Shown here: in pieces, positions 56,205 to 64,000 of the stretch
Layout of the letters: every line of letters starts with the position of its first letter
Position numbering within the stretch: position 1 is the first letter of the stretch
Origin: CALMKX01 sp036274895
Lineage (GTDB): Bacteria > Acidobacteriota > Thermoanaerobaculia > Multivoradales > SZUA-115
Direction of reading: 5' to 3'
DNA: 64,000 nt
Assembly: GCA_036274895.1 (NCBI GenBank)
Contig: DASUEU010000028.1
Location: 8,640 to 72,639, forward strand
Program-made: the position numbers and the translations under genes
The notes under the pieces: model-generated
What the model was told of the DNA's origin: nothing
Databases searched by the model: none
What the model saw: only the letters and a program-made list of their open reading frames with translations

Positions 56205-59200
56205 TCAGGATCCAGAACTGCGACGAGAGCTGGGAACAACCACCAGCCGGAACCCGATGTTGTAGATCCAGACGAGCGGGTGGAACCTGAGGCGGGCGGC
56301 CGTGCCTGCGGCGTCCTTGTCGTTCCACCAGGAGCCACCTGCGAGAACCTTGGCGCCAGCGTCCTCCCGGTGCGGCTCCGCCGTCCACTCCCAGACATTG
56401 CCGGCGAGGTCGAAGACCTCCTCCTCCGGCGTCGCCCCCTGGGGGTACATGTTCACCGGCGTAGTCTGGCCGAGACCGCTCTCCTTGGTGTTGGCGAACG
56501 AGGGCTCGAAAGCCCCCGGCCAGGGGAAGGGCCGATTCCCCTCACCAGCCGCGACCCGTTGCCACTGCGCCACGCTGGGCAGGCGCGCCTCCTCGTCCGC
56601 GCCAATTTGGCGGCTTGACCGCCAGGAGTCGGTAAGCCACGCGCAGTAGGCCAGGGCCTCGTACCAGGAAATGCCCACCACGGGCTGGAGCGCCCGGTTG
56701 AAGGCGGTGTTCCGCCACAGGCGTGGCCCCGCCGGCCACCTGCCGCCTTCCCCGTTGAGGATCTCCTCCTTCGCGTTCGGGTTCTGCAGCCACCAGGGCC
56801 AATCCTCGCGATAGCCGCCCGCCTCGATGAAGCGGGCGAACTGGAGGTTGGTGACCGGATAGCGGGCGACCTTGAAGGCCGGGCCGTGCTTCCCGGCGGG
56901 GATGGCCACCAGGCCCTCCAGCCCGCCGGGCTGCACCCCCACCGCCTCGGCGCGGGTGCCCAGGAGCTGGTGGAGGTCCGAGAGCAGCAGGCCGGCTTCC
57001 AGGCGCTGCGCGGCGGGGAGCTGGGCGTGCTGCATGGCGCGCTCGAGGCCCTTGGCCACCCGCTGCTTCAGGAGAGCTCGCCTTTCGCGCCCCGAGGGCC
57101 GATCGGCAACCCGACCGACCTGTTCCACGCTCACCTTGCCGCCGAGGAGGATCCGCCTGACTCCCGGCTTCGAGAGGGTCGCCCGGTCGCCCAAGATCGT
57201 CTTCAGCAGGCCCAGCAAGTTCCAGTAGTCCGTCTCCTTGAACAGGTGCCCTGCCGCCAGCTGGAGAGCCTCGAACCAGGTGTCGTCACCCGCGCGACGG
57301 CCTGCCTCGCCGGGCCAGTCCTTCAAGGACAGCAGTCCGCGCGCTGCCAGGTACTCCTGGAAACTCCTGTGAGGCAAGGTCAGCACACCGCGGTCTGTGG
57401 GATTGAGCAGGCCTCCGCGACGCCGCATCATTCCCACCATCTCCTCCGCCCACTGCCAGGCCTTGCTGCCCCGGCTCGGGTAGAGCCTGGCCAGGCGCTT
57501 GCGCAGCTCGTCCTCGGCAAAATCCGCGACTCCCTCCCGGCTTCCCCCGTGTACCTCGAAGGCGAGGTCCCAGAGCACTCTCTCCACCTGCCCGCGATCG
57601 ATCTGGCCCGCGGGCGTGCGCAACAGCTGATCCAGGTTCTCGACCTCGCCGTCATCCGTCTTCACCTTCTCCCACTCCCACAGGAGCTGCTCGATGCATT
57701 CGCGGTAGAGCACCGAGCGGCCCTGGGGCAGGCCCGTTCGCGCGTTGACCCGCACCAGCATGGTCAGGAGCAGCGGCGTACCCGCCATCTCACGCAGGTC
57801 GTCTCGCCTGTCGAGCGCCCCGAGCAGATCTTCTCGGCATTGGAGGGCCTTGGCCCCCGGCAGCTTGGTCGTCTGGGCCATCTCGTCATACCACTGCTCA
57901 ACGAAGAGGCGGATGCGGGGCTTGTCGAGAGGCGCCAGCCGGTAGGTCTCGAAGTTGGTCAGTCGGTAGGGGTCGAGATATGGACGGATACGGCAAGTGA
58001 CCAGCACCTTGCAGCGCGGGTTGGCGGTGGCGAAGGCGGCGGCGGCCTTGAGGATACGCAGGCGCCGATCTCGCTTCCGGCTCGTCCTCGGAGCGTCTTG
58101 CTCGAGACCTGGGACCTCGTCGAGCCCATCGAAGAGCACCAGGGTCCGGGGGTCGCCGAAGCGCCGTTTCCACTGCTCCAAGGGCACGGACGGTGCGAGC
58201 TCTTGGAAGGCACGATGGGCGAGCTCGAGGCCATCCTCCTTGATCGTGTCGAGCTTGGCGTTCCACGCGCGCAACAGGATGCGGGCCGGGAAGAGCGGCG
58301 CCTGGAAATGGCCCTCGAGCAGCTCCTCCCAGGACGGGAGGTCCCCCAGCCAGGCACCGGCGAAGGTACCGGCCAGGTAGTTCACAAAGGTGGACTTGCC
58401 GGAGCCCGGGTCGCCGAGAAGGACCATCTGTTGGTGGCTGGCCAGCACTTCGAGAGCCGTCCGCAGAGCGAACGCTCGGTGCAGACCTTCCTGGTCCTTG
58501 ATCCAGGGCTGGAGCGGCTCCGGAACCTCTCCTCGCTGCACCTCGACGATGGCCGCGCTCGCCGCGAGGCCGAGCTCCAGCTCCGGCCCGACCCGGCCCG
58601 TGCGGTTCAGGCGCTCGGCATTCGCCCGGGAGAGTTGTTCCAGCAGCCGCGCGCGCTTCTTGGGCGGCACTTCGATGCGGTCGAAAACCTGATCCCAGGT
58701 CGGCGGCTGGTCTGTCGCGAGGTCCACGTAGACCTTGGCTAGGGCAGCGGGCTTCTCCTTCTCATCCCGGCCCACCTCGGCCAGCGGCAAGCGGTTGCAC
58801 TCGTCTCGAAGAAGGCGGAGGTACTTCTCTTCCTCGTCGGTCAGCTGGTCGAGGGGCACCTCTCCGGGAAAGGCCGCCCGCACGGCCTTCCTTACCTCGA
58901 CCAGCTCCTCGACCGCTTTTCCCATCCCTTCGGCCGTCTGGCGGCTCGACGTGGCGATCACGCCGAGGTGCTGGTTGGCCTCTAGGAATGCCTCATTGAG
59001 CAGCCGCAGCTGCGCCTGAGCATCCAACTGGCTCGCCAAGGACCTGGCCGCCAGCAGGCCCGGGGCGACGTCCGGGTCTTGCAGGAGGTGCCGTTCCAGG
59101 CTGCCGAGGAAGTCGACTATCACCGAGTCGAAAGTGCTCCGGTCCAGCTCGTCGCCTTCGCCGGGACGCGGCTTCCCCTCTGCCAAGTGCTCTTGCCAAA

Positions 59201-59528
59201 GGAGGTCGAGATCCGGCTGGCCTTGAAAAAGGACCTTCTTCACCACCGCTCGGCGAGTTGCCTGGTCTTTCAGATCAGCGATTGGCCATCCGCTCCTGAC
59301 CCAGCCGCCTTCCTCCTGGCTCCCGACTACCTCGGCGACCGCACGATCCACGCACCGCTTGACCGCCGGCTCGAGCTGACTCGGCCCCGGACCGGCCAGC
59401 CACCCCTTGAGCGCTTCAAGGCGCCCGGCGAGGTAGGAGCCCAGGGTCCGCTTGCCCACCTCGCGAGCGACGCCGGTTAGGGCCTGGTTGAGGAGCAGGC
59501 CCACCGTCAAGCCTTCGAGACCGGTCAT
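56205..59528 (-). CDS. NACHT-type STAND NTPase fused to an FGE-sulfatase domain
   Basis: A 1107-residue protein. Residues 1-350 are an unassigned, mostly helical N-terminus. The NACHT NTPase has Walker A LLGDPGSGKST (about 371-381) and Walker B LVLFDGLDE (463-471), followed by KVLVTCRIRPYLDPY. A helical winged/repeat region runs to 860, then a formylglycine-generating-enzyme (C-type-lectin-like) domain at 869-1107 (LAGNVWEW, GGSWW, IGFRLVVVP). NACHT proteins with varied sensors and effectors are known in bacterial phage defence; that role is inferred. ATG at 59528 has GGAGGT upstream; the longer frame starts in a repeat. It stands alone, flanked by repeats. Confidence 0.88.
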   Translation of the reverse strand: MTGLEGLTVGLLLNQALTGVAREVGKRTLGSYLAGRLEALKGWLAGPGPSQLEPAVKRCVDRAVAEVVGSQEEGGWVRSGWPIADLKDQATRRAVVKKVLFQGQPDLDLLWQEHLAEGKPRPGEGDELDRSTFDSVIVDFLGSLERHLLQDPDVAPGLLAARSLASQLDAQAQLRLLNEAFLEANQHLGVIATSSRQTAEGMGKAVEELVEVRKAVRAAFPGEVPLDQLTDEEEKYLRLLRDECNRLPLAEVGRDEKEKPAALAKVYVDLATDQPPTWDQVFDRIEVPPKKRARLLEQLSRANAERLNRTGRVGPELELGLAASAAIVEVQRGEVPEPLQPWIKDQEGLHRAFALRTALEVLASHQQMVLLGDPGSGKSTFVNYLAGTFAGAWLGDLPSWEELLEGHFQAPLFPARILLRAWNAKLDTIKEDGLELAHRAFQELAPSVPLEQWKRRFGDPRTLVLFDGLDEVPGLEQDAPRTSRKRDRRLRILKAAAAFATANPRCKVLVTCRIRPYLDPYRLTNFETYRLAPLDKPRIRLFVEQWYDEMAQTTKLPGAKALQCREDLLGALDRRDDLREMAGTPLLLTMLVRVNARTGLPQGRSVLYRECIEQLLWEWEKVKTDDGEVENLDQLLRTPAGQIDRGQVERVLWDLAFEVHGGSREGVADFAEDELRKRLARLYPSRGSKAWQWAEEMVGMMRRRGGLLNPTDRGVLTLPHRSFQEYLAARGLLSLKDWPGEAGRRAGDDTWFEALQLAAGHLFKETDYWNLLGLLKTILGDRATLSKPGVRRILLGGKVSVEQVGRVADRPSGRERRALLKQRVAKGLERAMQHAQLPAAQRLEAGLLLSDLHQLLGTRAEAVGVQPGGLEGLVAIPAGKHGPAFKVARYPVTNLQFARFIEAGGYREDWPWWLQNPNAKEEILNGEGGRWPAGPRLWRNTAFNRALQPVVGISWYEALAYCAWLTDSWRSSRQIGADEEARLPSVAQWQRVAAGEGNRPFPWPGAFEPSFANTKESGLGQTTPVNMYPQGATPEEEVFDLAGNVWEWTAEPHREDAGAKVLAGGSWWNDKDAAGTAARLRFHPLVWIYNIGFRLVVVPSSRRSSGS

Positions 59529-59620
59529 CCCAACCTCCCAAGGCACGGAAATCATGAAAGAAGGAAGGGAGAGGATAGCGCAGGTGCGCGGCCGTTTCTT
59601 CGCGGTGCAGGAAGACCCGG

Positions 59621-59720
59621 ATGGGTTCCCGCTCTCGCGGGAACGACGGACGGGAGTCGATTCCCCCGTCCCGCCAGGGACGTTCATACGTAGCGAGGGA
59701 TTTCAATCCCTCGCGGCTCG
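59621..59720. repeat. REP-like palindrome plus inverted-repeat element end
   Basis: GGTTCCCGCTCTCGCGGGAACGAC (split by its loop; 59624-59647) belongs to the short REP family. It is followed by CCGTCCCGCCAGGGACGTTC then GTAGCGAGGGATTTCAATCC, matching the right end of the element at 14473-14522, ending in hairpin CGAGGGA-TTTCAA-TCCCTCG. Confidence 0.8.
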
Positions 59721-59872
59721 TAGCGCAGGCGGCCTACCCGGCGACTGCGGGCGTCACCATTTGCTCGATTTCCGGCACTCTTTTTTTGCGGAGATGATTT
59801 GCCATGTCCGAAACATTAAATCGTGGCGCAATCACTTGACCACCCGATTTGGGTGAAAGGACCAAAGACCCC

Positions 59873-60151
59873 ATGTTCAAGGCTACCTTCCGTTCCCCGC
59901 GCCGTGTTGCCCTCCTGCTCGGCATCGTCCTGGTGCTCCTGGCGGCCGTCCTGGTGCTGCCTTCTCGCGAGGCAGAGGCAATCGCCGGCCCGGGCATCTG
60001 CGTCTACTACAGTGACGCCACCTTCACCCAGGTGGTCGGAGCACGAGGGACCGGTTGCTGCGAAGAGCCGATCAGCTGGGGGGTTACGACCCTCTATCGA
60101 CGCTGCGAACAGCTACTCTGCCCGGACGTGATCTGTCCCATCTACCAGTAG
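59873..60151 (+). CDS. Small Cys-rich secreted protein, DUF6289-like
   Basis: A 92-residue precursor with signal sequence (RRVALLLGIVLVLLAAVLVL, then SREAEA) and a 50-residue mature part. The segment ICVYYSDATFTQVVGARGTGCCEEPISWGVTTLY resembles the small secreted DUF6289 family, with Cys at five or six positions. Function unknown. ATG at 59873 is preferred to a TTG at 59849. The upstream 150 bp is A/T-rich and may hold its promoter. Confidence 0.65.
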   Translation: MFKATFRSPRRVALLLGIVLVLLAAVLVLPSREAEAIAGPGICVYYSDATFTQVVGARGTGCCEEPISWGVTTLYRRCEQLLCPDVICPIYQ

Positions 60152-60155
60152 GGCC

Positions 60156-60899
60156 TCAGAACCCCACGCGCCGCATCACGGCGCGGGGGACCAGGCGGAT
60201 GACGGCCATCACCCAGCGCCAGGGCCAGGGGGTGTAGACCACCGGCCGGCCGCGATCGAGGGCGCGCAGCACGTCTTTGGCCACGCCCTCGGGCTCGCCG
60301 GCGAAGGGGGGCGCGGGCAGACCGCTGGTCATGCTGGTCCGTACAAAGCCGGGCTTGACGGTTACCACCTTCAAGCCCGCGGCCCGGAACTTGTGGTCCA
60401 GGCCCTCGAGATAGCGGCTCAAGCCGGCCTTGGCGGCGCCGTAAAGCACCACCGGCTTCCTGCCCCGCTCGCCGGCCACCGAGCTGAAGGCGCAGAGGGT
60501 GCCGCCACCCTGGGCCAGCAGCCGCCGGCGGGCCTCCTCACAGAAAAGCACGGTGTGGGCGAAGTCCACGGTGAGCACGCGGCGGGTCAGCTCGGGATCC
60601 GCCTCGAGCTGATCCTGGGTGGCGAAGAGCCCTGCCGTGACCACCACCGCATCCGCTTTCCCAAGCGCGGCCCAGGCCGCGTCGAGGGCCGGGGCGAAGC
60701 CCTGCGGATGCTCGAGGTCCATGGCCGCGGTACCGGCCACGGCCTCCGCCTGCCCACTCCGCGCCACAAGGTCCGCTGCGCTCCGCTCGAGGTCTCCGAC
60801 ATCCCGCCCGAGCAGGAACAACCGGTCCCCCCGCTCGGCCATCGCCCGCGCCAGCGCGCGGCCCATGCCCTTGGTGGCACCCAACAACACGACGTTCAT
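60156..60899 (-). CDS. Short-chain dehydrogenase, DprE2-like
   Basis: A 247-residue SDR: NAD motif VVLLGATKGMGRALARAMAERG, AVVVTAGLFATQ, catalytic Ser and YGAAKAGL (Tyr-x3-Lys). The adjacent FAD oxidase overlapping by 4 bp makes this look like a DprE1/DprE2 pair, which epimerises polyprenyl-phospho-ribose to arabinose in mycobacteria. The lipid-sugar substrate here is unknown. Confidence 0.85.
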   Translation of the reverse strand: MNVVLLGATKGMGRALARAMAERGDRLFLLGRDVGDLERSAADLVARSGQAEAVAGTAAMDLEHPQGFAPALDAAWAALGKADAVVVTAGLFATQDQLEADPELTRRVLTVDFAHTVLFCEEARRRLLAQGGGTLCAFSSVAGERGRKPVVLYGAAKAGLSRYLEGLDHKFRAAGLKVVTVKPGFVRTSMTSGLPAPPFAGEPEGVAKDVLRALDRGRPVVYTPWPWRWVMAVIRLVPRAVMRRVGF

Positions 60900-62227
60900 G
60901 GCATACCCTCCATCAACCGCTCAAACTGCGCGCTCCGAATCTTCCCTCCCGGATCCCACTCTCGCTTGACCTCGAGGAACCGCGCCAGGCGCTCGCCCTC
61001 CATGGCGCGGAAGTGCTCGGGACGGGTGAAGCGGTCTTTGGCCAGGTAGATCCGTCCACCCTCGGCGATCACCCGGTCGTTCAAGGCATCAACCAGGGCC
61101 TGGGTGCCCGCTCGCACGGGCAGGTCGACGGCGATGGTGATGCCCGGCCGGGGGAAGGACAGCAGACCCTCGCCCTCGGCCCCGCAGTCCTTGATGACGC
61201 AGAGGAAGGAGGCGCCGCCGCGGCGGGTCAGCTCGTCGAGGAAGCGCTCCGCCGCGCCGGGCCGCTCGTCCTCCGGCAACACGCACTGGTACTGGGTGAA
61301 GCCGCGAGGGCCGTAGATGCGGTTCCAGCGGGGCAACACGTCCAGCGGGTAGAAGAAGGTGAAGGGGTCCACCACCGCCCGCCGCGGCCGGCGCCGGTGC
61401 GCACGGTAGTAGAGCTCGTTGAACAGGCGCACGGTGGGGCGGGAGAGCACCCAGCCCGGCAGCTCGAAGGGCACGGCCGGCAAGGACTTCGGCCGTGGGA
61501 GGCGGCGAGGCGCCCGCTCCGGCTCCGCCCACCGGCCCCGCGTCAGGATGCCGCGGCCCAGGCGCTGGCCCCGGGCCAGGCAGTCGATCCAGCCCACGGT
61601 GTAGGGCCACTCCCGGGCGGCCCGGCGCAGCTCCTCGATGAAGCGGGCGAGATCGTCGATGCGCGCCGTCTCACACTCGATCCACGGCGAGGGCAGCCGC
61701 TGCATCAGCAGCTCGACCTCGAGGATGTGCCCGGTCAGGCCCATGCCGCCGAGGGTGGCCCGGAACAGCTCGGGCTCGACCTCGCGCGAGCAGGAGACCA
61801 CCCGGCCGTCCGCCAGGAGCAGGGTGAGCGAGCGGACGTGGCGACCGAAGGTGCCGTCCCGGTGGTGGCTCTTGCCGTGGACGTCGGCCGCCACCATGCC
61901 ACCCAGGGTGACGAAGCGGGTGCCGGGGGAGGCAGGGCACCAGAAGCCCCGGGGCAGGAAGAGACGGATGACCTCGGCCAGCGACAGCCCGGCCTCGGCC
62001 CGCAGCAGGCCGCTCTCCGGGTCGAAGGCCAGGACGCGGTCGGCCAGCGTTGCGCCGGCGACCTCGAGCCGGCCCGGTGGGGGCAGCGAGGAATCTCCGT
62101 AGGAACGCCCCAGACCTCGCGTCAGGGGACGGGAGGCGGCAACGCTCGACAGATCCTCCGAGCAGACCTCCCGCCCGGGCACGGCGATGCGCCCCCAGCC
62201 GGAGAGGGTCGCCTCGCCGCGGCTCAT
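60896..62227 (-). CDS. FAD-linked oxidase, DprE1-like
   Basis: A 443-residue protein of the FAD-binding-4/D-arabinono-lactone oxidase group: LTRGLGRSYGDSSL, FLPRGFWCPASPGTRFVTLGGMVAADVHGKSHHRDGTFG split by loops, LGGMGLTGHILEVEL, WNRIYGPRGFTQYQCVLP, VKREWDPGGKIRS. The pairing with an SDR mirrors DprE1 and DprE2. It overlaps mqnA by 4 bp upstream and the SDR by 4 bp downstream, so all three are one transcript. Confidence 0.85.
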   Translation of the reverse strand: MSRGEATLSGWGRIAVPGREVCSEDLSSVAASRPLTRGLGRSYGDSSLPPPGRLEVAGATLADRVLAFDPESGLLRAEAGLSLAEVIRLFLPRGFWCPASPGTRFVTLGGMVAADVHGKSHHRDGTFGRHVRSLTLLLADGRVVSCSREVEPELFRATLGGMGLTGHILEVELLMQRLPSPWIECETARIDDLARFIEELRRAAREWPYTVGWIDCLARGQRLGRGILTRGRWAEPERAPRRLPRPKSLPAVPFELPGWVLSRPTVRLFNELYYRAHRRRPRRAVVDPFTFFYPLDVLPRWNRIYGPRGFTQYQCVLPEDERPGAAERFLDELTRRGGASFLCVIKDCGAEGEGLLSFPRPGITIAVDLPVRAGTQALVDALNDRVIAEGGRIYLAKDRFTRPEHFRAMEGERLARFLEVKREWDPGGKIRSAQFERLMEGMP

Positions 62228-63066
62228 CCCACCGCCGCCGCCTGCGGAGCGCCCTGCCAGAGACGGAGGGGCCGAAACTCCTCGATCAGGCCCAGGCGGG
62301 CCGCCCGCCGGTAGTAGGCCTCGAGCGCCGCCAACTCCTCCGGACCCAGGCGGTAGGAGAGGTACTCGGTCAGGTAGCGCTCGACCTCTCCCCGCTCGAG
62401 GCCGAGCTCGCGGCTGGCTCCCTCGACCAGTTGGTCCATGGCCGCGAGGCCCCGGGCCAGGCTCTCCTCAAAATAAGAAGACAGGTCCGGCAGCTCGACG
62501 CCCGCTCGCACGGCCCAGACGGCGAAGACCGCCGGCAGGCCGGTCAGGGCCCGCCACTCGGCGGCGAGGTCGAGGATCTGGAAGCGCGTGCGGTCCACCG
62601 CCAGCGCCGGATCGCCGATGACCAGGGCGGCGTCGGCCTCCCGGAACATCTCGTCGAGGTCCGGCCGGGCCTCGACGTACTCCGGCTCACGGCCGAAGCG
62701 GTCGGCGAAGAGGATCTTCACCAGAGCGGCGGAGGTACGGCTATTCTCGTCGAGGGCCACCCGCCTCACCTGCTCGAGGGGCTTGTCGAGCACGAGGAGC
62801 ACGCTCCTCACCTCGTGGGTGGCGGCGACGCAGAGGCCCGGCAGCACCGAGAGGCCCGGGATGCGCTGCACTTCGATGGCCGGGATCAGGCCGATGTCGA
62901 GCTCGCCGGCCGCCAAGCGCCGGGCCACCTCGGCCGGCGGATGGAAGCTCGCCTCGAAGAGGTTGGTGTGCCGGCCTTCGAGGAAGCCCCAGGCGAGGGG
63001 GCGGCTGTTCAAGAACGCGACGATACCGACGCGGAGCTTGGACACGTGAACGGACTCCAGGATCAT
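62224..63066 (-). CDS. mqnA: Chorismate dehydratase MqnA
   Basis: A 280-residue periplasmic-binding-fold enzyme: VGIVAFLNSRPLAWGF, LAAGELDIGLIPAIEVQRI, SVLLVLDKPLEQVRRVALDENSRTSAALVKIL split by loops, DAALVIGDPAL, and the C-terminal helical FEESLARGLAAM and YLSYRLGPEEL. It makes 3-enolpyruvyl benzoate, the first step of the futalosine menaquinone route. It follows rho by 19 bp. Confidence 0.93.
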   Translation of the reverse strand: MILESVHVSKLRVGIVAFLNSRPLAWGFLEGRHTNLFEASFHPPAEVARRLAAGELDIGLIPAIEVQRIPGLSVLPGLCVAATHEVRSVLLVLDKPLEQVRRVALDENSRTSAALVKILFADRFGREPEYVEARPDLDEMFREADAALVIGDPALAVDRTRFQILDLAAEWRALTGLPAVFAVWAVRAGVELPDLSSYFEESLARGLAAMDQLVEGASRELGLERGEVERYLTEYLSYRLGPEELAALEAYYRRAARLGLIEEFRPLRLWQGAPQAAAVG

Positions 63067-63085
63067 CGCGGAGCCGGGCCGCGGT

Positions 63086-64000
<915 letters not shown>

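Overview
The window is a GC-rich bacterial chromosome segment (roughly 70% GC by eye, many GTG/TTG starts, many 4-bp ATGA/GTGA gene overlaps). A Ser/Thr kinase with a C-terminal TPR half, futalosine-pathway menaquinone genes (mqnA, mqnC) with a menG-type methyltransferase, a secreted prolyl oligopeptidase and REP-like interspersed repeats fit an Acidobacteriota-like organism (for example Thermoanaerobaculia). That placement is inference; no rRNA lies in the window.

Layout. 1-9486: a type I-C CRISPR-Cas locus, all on the minus strand. The array runs off the left edge; its leader faces cas2, and the genes read cas3-cas5-cas8c-cas7-cas4-cas1-cas2. cas8c contains an internal start with a strong Shine-Dalgarno, the expected source of a Cas11c small subunit. 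9589-13959: a mobilization cassette (AlpA-like HTH protein, palindrome-rich oriT-like region, MobC-like protein, MobA/VirD2-type relaxase, unknown protein, ribbon-helix-helix protein with a perfect 20-bp palindrome). 14291-14522: an inverted-repeat element. 14563-19316: menG, folD, coaE and a Ser/Thr kinase.

19304-22206 is the most interesting part: a compact split-borosin RiPP locus. A 72-residue precursor with a helical leader and a short hydrophobic core at its C-terminus is followed by a tetrapyrrole-methylase-fold alpha-N-methyltransferase with the expected Tyr/Arg/Tyr catalytic set. A second, paralogous methyltransferase follows in which all three aligned positions are lost. A divergent papain-like C1 peptidase is the natural candidate for core release.

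22195-46384: housekeeping and signalling genes: rdgB, FHA-GAF-cyclase, purB, rlpA, a secreted Asp-box (sialidase-like) protein with a small paralogue of its C-terminal domain, ddl, serA, a class V aminotransferase, an unknown protein, a NamZ-like muramidase, moaC, a glycosyltransferase, HU, rsmB, fmt, ftsK, rsmA, prolyl oligopeptidase, and GAF-GGDEF. 46584-53969: O-antigen-ligase-like protein, amaB, diacylglycerol kinase-like protein, thioredoxin-like ferredoxin, a DUF4143 ATPase with 22-bp tandem repeats in front of it, and an FmdB-type zinc ribbon. 54177-64000: hsp20, mqnC, a large NACHT-FGE fusion (candidate phage-defence STAND NTPase), a small Cys-rich secreted protein, a DprE2/DprE1-like pair overlapping mqnA, and the 3' part of rho.

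REP-like palindromes and longer inverted-repeat elements are scattered through intergenic regions. One lies in the 5' end of the second borosin methyltransferase and another supplies the ATG of a longer rsmA reading frame.
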